From positions 1 through 55,567 of the forward strand of contig NZ_QZDT01000028.1 of assembly GCF_009917485.1 (NCBI RefSeq): a stretch of 55,567 nt of DNA, read 5' to 3'. The position numbers and the translations under genes were made by a program. Numbering within the stretch: position 1 is the stretch's first letter; each line of letters opens with the position of its first letter. The notes beneath the pieces were generated by a model. It was given only the letters and a program-made list of their open reading frames with translations. It was not told the origin of the DNA and did not search any database. Positions 36,143 to 43,825 of the stretch are shown piece after piece. This DNA is from Parablautia muri. Lineage in GTDB: Bacteria > Bacillota > Clostridia > Lachnospirales > Lachnospiraceae.

Positions 36143-37024
36143 ATGCAGAGCGTAAAGCTACAGTTTAATCAACAAGTAGAAGATTACCGTATGAAGGAGG
36201 CCTTCAAAACACTTAGAACGAACATAGAGTTCTGTGGAAGGGATGTGAAGGTGGTGGCGATTACCAGCTGTACGCCTAATGAGGGAAAATCCAGTGTGGC
36301 TATGGAGATGGCAAAAGCCTTTGCAGAGGCAGGCAACAAAACCATCCTGCTTGACGCGGACATGAGAAAGTCGGTGCTGGTAGGAAGATACAGGACAGGA
36401 GCCGTAAGACAGGGAATGACCCACTGCTTGTCGGGCAGGGCGGAATACAAGGATGTGATGTGCGAGACGAACATCCATAATCTGTATGTGATTTTTTCAG
36501 GCCCGGTACCCCCTAATCCCAGCGAGCTTCTTGGAGGTGAGAAGTTTGGCTCTCTGATTCAGGGACTTAGATATTCTTTTGACTATGTCATCATTGATAC
36601 GCCGCCTTTAGGGAGCGTGATTGACGCGGCTGTTGCGGCAAAATACTGTGACGGAACCGTGCTGGTGGTGGAGAATAATGCGGTGAGCTATAAATTTGTA
36701 CAGAGAGTAAAAGAGCAGCTGGATAAATCAGGAAGCCGGATTTTAGGCGTGGTGCTTAATAAAGTGGATATGAGCAGCAAAGGCTACTACGGCCACTATG
36801 GCAGGTATTATGGAAAGTATTACGGTAAGTATTATGGAAAATATGGGGAGGACAATCATGTGGAGCGGACAGCCCAGGATAGGGAACATTCCTCAAAAGA
36901 GGACAAATCCTCTTTTGAGGATTGGCATGAATCGGCAGGCGGGGCTGGAGAGGAAGGCAGAGACGAATTCGCCTATGAGGTTATGAAGGAAGATGATGAC
37001 TTTGCAGATTCGGAAAACGTATAG
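36143..37024 (+). CDS. BY-type capsule tyrosine kinase (CpsD/YwqD)
   Basis: This 293-residue kinase has Walker A CTPNEGKSS (about 43-51), Walker A' LLDADMRK and Walker B YVIIDTPP. Near residue 215 is a tyrosine cluster YYGHYGRYYGKYYGKYYGKYG, the autophosphorylation site that the PHP phosphatase acts on. About 60 acidic residues follow the cluster, longer than in streptococcal CpsD. It works with the Wzz-like protein at 34702. Confidence 0.92.
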   Translation: MQSVKLQFNQQVEDYRMKEAFKTLRTNIEFCGRDVKVVAITSCTPNEGKSSVAMEMAKAFAEAGNKTILLDADMRKSVLVGRYRTGAVRQGMTHCLSGRAEYKDVMCETNIHNLYVIFSGPVPPNPSELLGGEKFGSLIQGLRYSFDYVIIDTPPLGSVIDAAVAAKYCDGTVLVVENNAVSYKFVQRVKEQLDKSGSRILGVVLNKVDMSSKGYYGHYGRYYGKYYGKYYGKYGEDNHVERTAQDREHSSKEDKSSFEDWHESAGGAGEEGRDEFAYEVMKEDDDFADSENV

Positions 37025-37054
37025 TCTGGTCAAAAACGAAATGAGGAAAAGCGG

Positions 37055-37432
37055 ATGAAGCAGGGCAGGATAATAGGGATAGCGCTTGCTGTGGCCAATG
37101 GAATCTTAATTTTGCTGTGTGCCATTTTATATCTTGGGAAGGACAGACAGGAGCCGGAGTTTACTTTTCAGTCAGTAGATACAGTATATAGAGAAGAAAA
37201 CGGGACAAAGGAGCTGCTTACAGGTGCAACTGCCTGGGATAAAGAAGATGGAGATTTAAGCAGTCGGATTGTAATAGAAAAGATTAGTGAAAACAGAGAA
37301 GATGGTACGGTAGTGGTATTTTATGCAGTCAGCGACAGGGCAGGGAATGTGGCAAGAGCTTCCAGGGTATTTGCAGCAATTTTTACAGGCCAGGATGAGG
37401 AAAGTTTGGCAAGTCAATATAAAAATAGATAG
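37055..37432 (+). CDS. Membrane-anchored Ig-like domain protein
   Basis: This 125-residue protein has an N-terminal transmembrane segment (about 7-27). An extracellular Ig-like fold follows, with TAWDKEDGDLSSRIVIEK and YAVSDRAGNVARASRVF, as in DUF5011/PKD-like surface repeats. It lies in the capsule operon between kinase and LCP genes. I infer a surface or assembly-related role without a known function. Confidence 0.7.
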   Translation: MKQGRIIGIALAVANGILILLCAILYLGKDRQEPEFTFQSVDTVYREENGTKELLTGATAWDKEDGDLSSRIVIEKISENREDGTVVVFYAVSDRAGNVARASRVFAAIFTGQDEESLASQYKNR

Positions 37433-37452
37433 GTAACGGAGGATTCCCTTAA

Positions 37453-38592
37453 GTGAAAAGTAAGAAAAAAAGGGATGCATTGGCGGATCAGGAGAAGGAG
37501 CGGCTCTTAAATCCTGAAAAGCTGAAAGAAAAGAAAAAGAAAAAAATAAGAAAGATAGCGCTTATGGTTCTGGTGGAAGTGGCGGTGGTCACAGTGATGG
37601 TCTGCATGCTTTTTCAGATTGTCCGGGCGGTGGGTAGAAATAACCTGCTCAGCAAGGCGCAGCCAGCGCCGGAGCTTACCCCTGTCATAGCTTCCGAACC
37701 TTTATCAAAGGAAGAAGAAGAAAAATGGCAGCAGGGATGGGTGAAATATAAAGAAAAGGTCTATGCCTACAATGAAGATATCATGACCTTTTTGGTTATG
37801 GGGATTGACAAAAACAGTGATGTGAAGGAAATGAAAGAGGGAACCGATGGGGGACAGGCGGATGCTTTATTTTTAGCAGTAATGAATCCCCATGACAAAT
37901 CCATAAAGGTAATTGGAATTAACCGCAACACCATGACAGATATAGATGTTTACAACGAAGAAGGAGCTTACGTAAATACCATTACAGCTCAAATTGCTGT
38001 GCAGCACGGTTTTGGCAACGGAGTGGAGGAGAGCTGTGAGTATCAAAAGAAAGCGGTTCAGAAACTGTTCTATAACCTGCCCATCCATGGTTATGCGGCG
38101 GTGAATATGAGCGCAATTCCTGCCGTCAATGACGCAGTGGGAGGGGTGGATGTAACCGTACTGGAAGATTTAACCTCAAAAGACAAAAGTTTAAAAGAAG
38201 GAGAAAGGGTCCATTTGGAAGGGGAAAGTGCTTACTGGTATGTGAAATACCGGGATACCAGTATATTTGCCTCGGCGGATCTGCGGCTTGCCAGACAGAA
38301 ACAGTATCTGACAGCTTTTATTGACGAGGCGAAACATGCAGTGAAAAATAATCTTTCCGTAGCATTGGAATTATATCAGAATATATCGCCACAGATGGTA
38401 ACGGACGTTTCCCTGGATGAGGTATCCTACCTGGCGCCCATCATAGTAGATTACAGCTTCGGAAGCGATAGTTTCCGGATGCTGGAGGGCGAGACCATTA
38501 TGGGAGAGGAGTTTGAGGAATTTTGGGCAGATGAGGAAGCCCTTTATGAACTGATTATAGATGTGTTTTATGAGGAAGTTTCAGCGGATTAG
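37453..38592 (+). CDS. LytR-CpsA-Psr (LCP) family protein
   Basis: This 379-residue protein begins at GTG with GGAGG upstream. It has a lysine-rich cytoplasmic start, one membrane helix (about 37-59) and an LCP domain: FLVMGID, ADALFLAVMNPHDKSIKVIGINRNT, GVDVTV and RLARQKQYL, with the arginines that bind polyprenyl phosphate. LCP enzymes attach wall polymers such as capsule to peptidoglycan. The GYAAVNMSAIPAVNDAVGGVD stretch is standard. Confidence 0.9.
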   Translation: MKSKKKRDALADQEKERLLNPEKLKEKKKKKIRKIALMVLVEVAVVTVMVCMLFQIVRAVGRNNLLSKAQPAPELTPVIASEPLSKEEEEKWQQGWVKYKEKVYAYNEDIMTFLVMGIDKNSDVKEMKEGTDGGQADALFLAVMNPHDKSIKVIGINRNTMTDIDVYNEEGAYVNTITAQIAVQHGFGNGVEESCEYQKKAVQKLFYNLPIHGYAAVNMSAIPAVNDAVGGVDVTVLEDLTSKDKSLKEGERVHLEGESAYWYVKYRDTSIFASADLRLARQKQYLTAFIDEAKHAVKNNLSVALELYQNISPQMVTDVSLDEVSYLAPIIVDYSFGSDSFRMLEGETIMGEEFEEFWADEEALYELIIDVFYEEVSAD

Positions 38593-38648
38593 ACAAGGAT
38601 AGAGAGCAGGATTACAAGCACAGCTTACATATGCAGGGGGATATAAAT

Positions 38649-39512
38649 GTGAAAAAGAATGACAGACGAACTTGGCTTCAAAAAACGATATGGATTTATA
38701 TACTGGCGGCTATTATGCTGGCTGGCTGCGGAGCAGAAAAAGCAGCAGATGAAAATTTGGGATTGGATGCTGAGGTGGAGGAGCGCAATGGAGATAGCAT
38801 ACAAGAAGAAGAAAAGACAGGCGATGCAGGCGCTGACAACACAGAACATGCATCTGTCGGGGAAAAAACAGCCATTGCCGGTGAGACAGCAGAAGATACC
38901 GTGGTAGACATTAAACCATTACAGGAAGAAAACCCTGATATTTTCGCATGGCTTTACATACCGGGGACAGATATTGACTGCCCGGTACTTCAAAGTATGC
39001 AGGCGGACGACTATTACGAAAGCCACAATGCTTATGGTGAAACTGATGGGGAAGGAGCTGTTTACACAGAGCTTGCCAACCTGACAAATATGTGTGATTT
39101 TAATACGGTTATCCACGGGAAGACCAGTTTTGATGGGGAGAGCGGGCTGTTTGCAGACCTTTACCAGTTCGCAGACCCAAATTTTTTTGATGAACATAAG
39201 ACAGCATACCTGTACTTAGACGGGAACCTGCTTACCTATGAGATTTTTGCTGCATATGAAAGAGAAAATACCAGCCTGATCCGTACCTATGATTTCACCT
39301 ATATTGCAGGCTGCCAGAAGTTTCTTGATGATTTATATCATACAAGAGTTATGGGAATGAATTTCCGGGAAGGATGGGAGGATTTAACCCCATATCACTT
39401 CCTGGTGACTTTGACGACTAAGAAAGGGGAGGACGCCCAAAAGCAGTTCGTGGTTTTGGGAGGACTGGTAAATGATGCAGCCGGAACCATAGACAGGGTT
39501 ATGTATGAATAA
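38649..39512 (+). CDS. Sortase-B-like lipoprotein lacking catalytic residues
   Basis: This 287-residue protein starts with GTG (GGGGG 8 nt upstream). It has a lipoprotein signal with the lipobox LAGC, an acidic linker, and a domain close to class B sortases (IPGTDIDCPVLQ, then SGLFADLYQF). The three catalytic positions differ. The usual NTIIYGHN is NTVIHGKT, so Lys158 replaces His. TLSTC is TLTTK with Lys258 for Cys, and RFVV is QFVV with Gln266 for Arg. It is therefore probably not a transpeptidase. A role as a binding or chaperone protein on the cell surface is possible. It follows the LCP gene. Confidence 0.8.
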   Translation: MKKNDRRTWLQKTIWIYILAAIMLAGCGAEKAADENLGLDAEVEERNGDSIQEEEKTGDAGADNTEHASVGEKTAIAGETAEDTVVDIKPLQEENPDIFAWLYIPGTDIDCPVLQSMQADDYYESHNAYGETDGEGAVYTELANLTNMCDFNTVIHGKTSFDGESGLFADLYQFADPNFFDEHKTAYLYLDGNLLTYEIFAAYERENTSLIRTYDFTYIAGCQKFLDDLYHTRVMGMNFREGWEDLTPYHFLVTLTTKKGEDAQKQFVVLGGLVNDAAGTIDRVMYE

Positions 39513-39538
39513 GAGAGGAAGATTTTCTGTCAGGAAAG

Positions 39539-39613
39539 AAGCGGTATTTCCGCTGAGGGCACATGCCTGAGGCGTAAATATAAACCACACTCAAAACACC
39601 CGGCATAACCGGG
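39539..39613. other. Two hairpins before the secreted protein gene
   Basis: AGCGG/CCGCT at 39539-39553 and CCCGG/CCGGG at 39599-39613 are small perfect stems; the second ends just before GGAGGAG of the next gene. They may end the upstream mRNA or shape translation. Confidence 0.35.
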
Positions 39614-39633
39614 AGAAAAGGAGGAGATTCCAG

Positions 39634-40254
39634 ATGAAGAGATTAATTGCATTAGCATTAGCGGGGGCAATGGTATTTTCCCTGCCTGTCATGGCAGCAA
39701 CCAGCCCCTCCGCATCAGCAGTGGTTGCGTCATCATCATCAAAAGCAAAAGCAGCTGCGGCTGATACATCAGACACAGTGGAGGGCGTGCCCTCATCCGT
39801 AGTGTCTGCAGCAGCGTCTGTGGGAATGTCAGTTGGGGAATACATGAACAACGCAGTTGTATCCGTACCCGGACTTGACAGCGTAACCCCTATTGGACAG
39901 GGAGGACACATTCTCATTAACGGCGCGCCCAGCAACGTTACCTTTAACCTTAGCAAGCCTGTATTGGCGGCTGTGAATTCAGCAAAGGCACAGGCGGCAG
40001 CTCTTGGCGGAAAGGTTCTGAATGTAGTGAAAGTTTCATCCCATATCGGCGGCTTTAATACCGCACAGGTGAACTACTATATGAAGGGCGTTAAGACCGG
40101 ACAGTTGGTTAAGGTATACCAGCTGGTAAACGGCCAGTGGGTAGAACTTACGGTAGCTGAGATAAGAGACGACCATGTGGTTGTTGATATGACATCCTTT
40201 GGAACTTTGGCGTTTATCGAAGTTCCGGGAGCGGTGGCGCCTGCAGCTGAATAA
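39634..40254 (+). CDS. Small secreted protein of the capsule locus
   Basis: This 206-residue protein has a signal peptide (MKRLIALALAGAMVFSLPVMA) and an Ala/Ser-rich linker (to about 50). The rest is a two-part domain with VSVPGLDSVTPIGQGGHILING and YYMKGVKTGQLVKVYQLVNGQW. No anchor motif or catalytic residues are seen. It is the last gene before the structured leader, and I do not recognise a function. AAAAGGAGG precedes the start. Confidence 0.72.
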   Translation: MKRLIALALAGAMVFSLPVMAATSPSASAVVASSSSKAKAAAADTSDTVEGVPSSVVSAAASVGMSVGEYMNNAVVSVPGLDSVTPIGQGGHILINGAPSNVTFNLSKPVLAAVNSAKAQAAALGGKVLNVVKVSSHIGGFNTAQVNYYMKGVKTGQLVKVYQLVNGQWVELTVAEIRDDHVVVDMTSFGTLAFIEVPGAVAPAAE

Positions 40255-40408
40255 GCGAGAGAAAGAAATAATTGGTTATGCATGATTAATTATACATATG
40301 GAGCTTCCTGGAAAGAAGCATATATGTAAAGGATATTTCAATAAACAGGAAACCACTCCATAAAGGACTTGCTTTATAGAATTGGTGGAATGTCAAGAAA
40401 ATTACAAA

Positions 40409-40550
40409 TCCTGCAGGAAACTGCAGAAAGGTTGACTGTAGGGCGCAAAGCGGCATACAGTCTTCAGAGTGTGGGGATTGGCGTGCTGCTACGGAAAGGG
40501 AAACACTTTAGCAGAAAGCCAAACGGTTACCGAAAGTGACAGTACGCCGT
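40409..40550 (+). ncRNA. Structured RNA leader candidate before the glycan assembly genes
   Basis: This stretch holds four stems in order: CTGCAG-GAAA-CTGCAG (40411-40426); GACTGTA/TACAGTC (40434-40462); TTGGC plus CTGCTA pairing with TAGCAG plus GCCAA (40478-40522); and ACGG-TTAC pairing with GTGAC and CCGT (40523-40550). GAAA loops and a repeated A-rich junction suggest a folded RNA. I compared it with c-di-GMP and other riboswitches I know and found no match. Capsule operons in Bacillus use EAR or LoaP-type antitermination leaders at this place; that is an analogy only. Confidence 0.5.
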
Positions 40551-40607
40551 AAATAAAAGTTGAAAATAACATACCTTAGAGTTGGCAGCGATTCGTAACA
40601 GTTCAGC

Positions 40608-40643
40608 CCAAGGCTTTGCAATAACTTACTTTTGCAACCTTGG
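40608..40643 (+). terminator. Hairpin between the leader RNA and the sugar transferase
   Basis: CCAAGG and TTGCAA at 40608-40621 pair with TTGCAA and CCTTGG at 40632-40643, over a TAACTTACTT loop. It is a strong stem without a T run. It could be an attenuator acting with the upstream structure. Two partial copies of the hairpin-Shine-Dalgarno unit follow at about 40671-40745. Confidence 0.45.
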
Positions 40644-40748
40644 CTATTGCAATGGATATTTTAGAACTATGCGTTATCGCAGGCATGGCTTTGTGATATG
40701 CAGGGGGAGTACCGCAAGCAAAGTTTGCTGTATACAGGGGGTATCAAA

Positions 40749-41456
40749 ATGGACGGAATAAAGATTTTGACGAAGGATATAAGCACTGTCCAGGAAAAGC
40801 AAGGATTGTATGAGAATCATTTATTATATACGCAGAAGCCGATAATGTACCGCTTCTCTAAAAGGGCAGTTGATATAATAGCAGCGATTCTGGGAATTAT
40901 ATTGCTGTCTCCCATCTTCTTATTAACGGTTGCAGCGATTTTGATGGAAGATGGACCCGGAGTTATTTATACACAGGAGCGGATTGGAAAAAACAGGAAG
41001 GTTTTTAAAATATACAAATTCCGCAGTATGTGGAAAGATGCAGACAAACTTCACGAAAAATTAAGAAAAAAATATAATAATACAGAAGTTTCCTTTAAAC
41101 TCACGGAAGATCCAAGAGTTACAAAAACAGGAAAAATCATCAGAAAATTTAACATTGATGAATTACCACAATTACTCAACATATTAGCCGGTGATATGAG
41201 TTTTGTTGGCCCAAGACCATTGCCGGTATATGAATACGAGGAAGAACAAAAAAGATATGGAGAAAAATACATACAAAGATACTCTGTGCCACAGGGACTT
41301 ACCTGCTATTGGCAGATTTCGGACAGAGCAAAACAGTCCTTTGAAACAAGGATGCAGCAAGATGTGGACTATGCAGCAAACTGCTGCATAAGTGAGGATA
41401 TCAAGCTTATGATAAAAACCCTTTTCTTTACAATTTGCGGCAAAGCAAAATATTAA
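40749..41456 (+). CDS. Priming undecaprenyl-phosphate sugar phosphotransferase
   Basis: This 235-residue protein belongs to the bacterial sugar transferase family. It has one membrane helix (about 43-65) and then a cytoplasmic domain with GPGVIYTQERIGKNRKVFKIYKFRSM, a basic/acidic pair, and SFVGPRPLP. It puts the first sugar-phosphate on the lipid carrier. The start at 40749 follows CAGGGGG. It opens the glycan assembly operon after the structured leader. Confidence 0.9.
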   Translation: MDGIKILTKDISTVQEKQGLYENHLLYTQKPIMYRFSKRAVDIIAAILGIILLSPIFLLTVAAILMEDGPGVIYTQERIGKNRKVFKIYKFRSMWKDADKLHEKLRKKYNNTEVSFKLTEDPRVTKTGKIIRKFNIDELPQLLNILAGDMSFVGPRPLPVYEYEEEQKRYGEKYIQRYSVPQGLTCYWQISDRAKQSFETRMQQDVDYAANCCISEDIKLMIKTLFFTICGKAKY

Positions 41457-41510
41457 TTTTAGAGTGCAAAAGACAGAACGGATAAAATTGAAAAATAAGG
41501 AACCGGATAA

Positions 41511-42485
41511 ATGGCAGTTTTGGTTTGTGGCGGGGCAGGATATATCGGCTCCCATGTAAATAAGCAGTTATATAAAGAAGGCTACGAGACGGTGGTATTT
41601 GATAATTTAATTTATGGACACTGGGAAGCAGTGAAATGGGGACATTTCATACAGGGAGATTTAAAAAACCTTGATGAGATAGAGGCAGTATTCAAAGAGT
41701 ATAACATAGAAGCGGTTTTTCATTTCGCAGCTTTTGCTTATGTGGGAGAAAGCGTTGTAAAACCGGAGAAATATTATTACAACAATGTGACTAACACTTT
41801 AAATCTGCTGCATGTTATGAAAAAATACGGCTGCAATAAACTCATATTTTCCTCTACCTGCGCTACCTATGGGGAACCGGAAAGGGTTCCGATTACTGAG
41901 GAGATGAAGCAGAATCCAATCAATCCTTATGGAGCGTCCAAGCTGATGGTGGAAAGAATCTTCCAAGACTATAACAAAGCATATGGGCTTAAGTTTGTGG
42001 TGTTTCGGTATTTTAATGCGGCAGGCGCTGATCCGGAAGGCGAAATAGGAGAAAGCCATACGCCGGAAACACATCTAATCCCTCTGGTTTTAGATGCGGC
42101 CAGTGGTAAAAGGCGGGATATCAAGGTATTCGGAACCGATTACGCCACACCAGATGGGAGTTGTATCAGGGATTATATCCATGTGTATGATTTAGCGACT
42201 GCACATTTACTTGCATTGCATTATTTAGAAGAAGGAAAAGAAAGTAATTTCTTTAATTTGGGAAATGCCCTTGGAACATCGGTGCTTGAAGTAGTGAAAA
42301 CAGTAAAGAAAGTAACCGGCAGGGATTTTACAGTCACTTTGGCAGAAAGGCGGGCAGGAGATCCTGCAAGGCTTGTAGGAAGCAGTGAAAAGGCGCAAAA
42401 GATGCTTGGCTGGAAGCCCATTTATGGAGACATAGACATTATTGTGGAACATGCATGGAAGTGGCATGAGAAGGCAGAATATTGA
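41511..42485 (+). CDS. galE: UDP-glucose 4-epimerase
   Basis: This 324-residue SDR enzyme has GGAGYIGSH (about 7-15), a catalytic Ser/Thr in SSTCATYGE and the YGASK Tyr-Lys motif. It converts UDP-Glc to UDP-Gal, supplying galactose for the glycan. AAAGGATATT-type sites are weak; AAGGAACCG lies just before the ATG. The sequence is standard GalE of normal length. Confidence 0.92.
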   Translation: MAVLVCGGAGYIGSHVNKQLYKEGYETVVFDNLIYGHWEAVKWGHFIQGDLKNLDEIEAVFKEYNIEAVFHFAAFAYVGESVVKPEKYYYNNVTNTLNLLHVMKKYGCNKLIFSSTCATYGEPERVPITEEMKQNPINPYGASKLMVERIFQDYNKAYGLKFVVFRYFNAAGADPEGEIGESHTPETHLIPLVLDAASGKRRDIKVFGTDYATPDGSCIRDYIHVYDLATAHLLALHYLEEGKESNFFNLGNALGTSVLEVVKTVKKVTGRDFTVTLAERRAGDPARLVGSSEKAQKMLGWKPIYGDIDIIVEHAWKWHEKAEY

Positions 42486-42636
42486 TGACAATAAAGCACT
42501 AAAGAAGGTTTTATCAGATGCGTGAAAGAAATAAATTGGAAATTCCCAAGTGGTAAAGGGAATTAGCAATATACAGGAACAGATGAATTACATTTTTATA
42601 TGATAAATTACTAAAAATGTACAAGAAGGGGTATGG

Positions 42637-43740
42637 ATGGCAAGGCGAAAAAGTTCCCGGGAGAAAGAATGTATGCATGATGAAAAGGTCATTTTATCAA
42701 TCATTGTGCCTGTATTTAATGGTGCGGAATATTTGCGTGGATGTGCAGAGCACTTGACCAGACAGACATTTACAAAGTATGAAGTGATTTTTGTAAATGA
42801 TGGTTCAACGGATAACTCTGGTGATTTGCTAGAAAAAATTGTAGAGCAGAATAGTAAATTCAAAGTAATCCATAAACCAAATGGAGGAACTGCCAGTACA
42901 AGAAATGCAGGGCTTGATGCAGCTGTTGGAAAATATGTTACGTTTTTGGACTGTGATGATGAACTGGATTCTACTATTTATGAAAAAATGATTAATATGA
43001 TAGAACGACACAATGCAGATATGGTCACTTGCGGGTTTTATTTTAAGGTAGAGGCACAAGCCGGAAATATATATTTGGAAAAAAATACTTATCCTACTGC
43101 TTTTTATAAGACAAGAGATGCAATAAAAGAACACCTGGTAGAGATGTGGGATTCTGATATTATGTCAAATGTCTGGAATAAAGTATACCGGATGAGTCTC
43201 ATTAAGAATAAAAAGCTTCGGTATAGAGATGGACACGTCTATACGGAGGATAGGGTTTTTAACAGGCAGTTTTTAGAAAACTGTGAGAGCATTGCCTTTG
43301 CGGATGAATGCTTGTATTACTATGTGAGAGAAAGAGTTGGGTCTACCACAGAAAAGTACAGAGATGATTATTTTTCGATTCGTTTAAAAGAATTCAAGGA
43401 GTTTCAAACTCATTTTAAGAATATGGGTGTCTGGAATGATAAAGCGAAAGAATATGTTTGCCGTGAATTTACGGAAAGAATTGCAGGATGTATTGAGAAT
43501 ATTTTTCATTCGGAAAAGATGTCAAATTGCGAGAAGTATCAGCAGATTGCATCTGTGATTCATCATAAAGACGTGCGGTTGGCCGTAAGATATGCAAGAT
43601 GCCGTTCCTTAAAAATGCGTATCTTTATATTGCCTATAAAATGTAACTGGACATTTGGGGCCTATGCAATGGGAAAGATTATTTATACAATCCGAAAGCA
43701 TAATCCTGTATTGTTTCATAAATTGAAAAATAATAGATAA
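42637..43740 (+). CDS. Family 2 glycosyltransferase
   Basis: This 367-residue GT-A enzyme starts its fold at ILSIIVPVFNGAEYLRGC, with FVNDGSTDNS, TASTRNAGLDAA and the DxD-like FLDCDDELD. C-terminal basic residues suggest membrane association. It adds one sugar to the repeat unit. GAAGGGG lies 7 nt before the ATG at 42637; 42673 is an alternative start. Donor and linkage are unknown. Confidence 0.88.
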   Translation: MARRKSSREKECMHDEKVILSIIVPVFNGAEYLRGCAEHLTRQTFTKYEVIFVNDGSTDNSGDLLEKIVEQNSKFKVIHKPNGGTASTRNAGLDAAVGKYVTFLDCDDELDSTIYEKMINMIERHNADMVTCGFYFKVEAQAGNIYLEKNTYPTAFYKTRDAIKEHLVEMWDSDIMSNVWNKVYRMSLIKNKKLRYRDGHVYTEDRVFNRQFLENCESIAFADECLYYYVRERVGSTTEKYRDDYFSIRLKEFKEFQTHFKNMGVWNDKAKEYVCREFTERIAGCIENIFHSEKMSNCEKYQQIASVIHHKDVRLAVRYARCRSLKMRIFILPIKCNWTFGAYAMGKIIYTIRKHNPVLFHKLKNNR

Positions 43741-43773
43741 GAAAAAGTATTTTTAGGAAGTGCTGCAAATATA

Positions 43774-43819
43774 GCTTGCGATACATGACAATAGGTTTCG
43801 CCTGTTGTATGCAGGAGGT
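43774..43819 (+). repeat. Hairpin repeat carrying a Shine-Dalgarno (copy 2)
   Basis: This is a close copy (41/46) of 10875-10920. CATGACAATAGG pairs with CCTGTTGTATG, and the differences from copy 1 mostly keep the pairs or convert wobble to Watson-Crick pairs. GCAGGAGGT supplies the ribosome binding site of the radical SAM gene. Confidence 0.6.
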
Positions 43820-43825
43820 GTAATG

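Noticed and set aside
40411-40550. Cyclic-di-GMP-I riboswitch
   Set aside because: GGGCGCAAAGC and GGTTACCGA look like parts of that class, but the GCACAGGGCAAACC strand is missing and the stems do not match the known fold.
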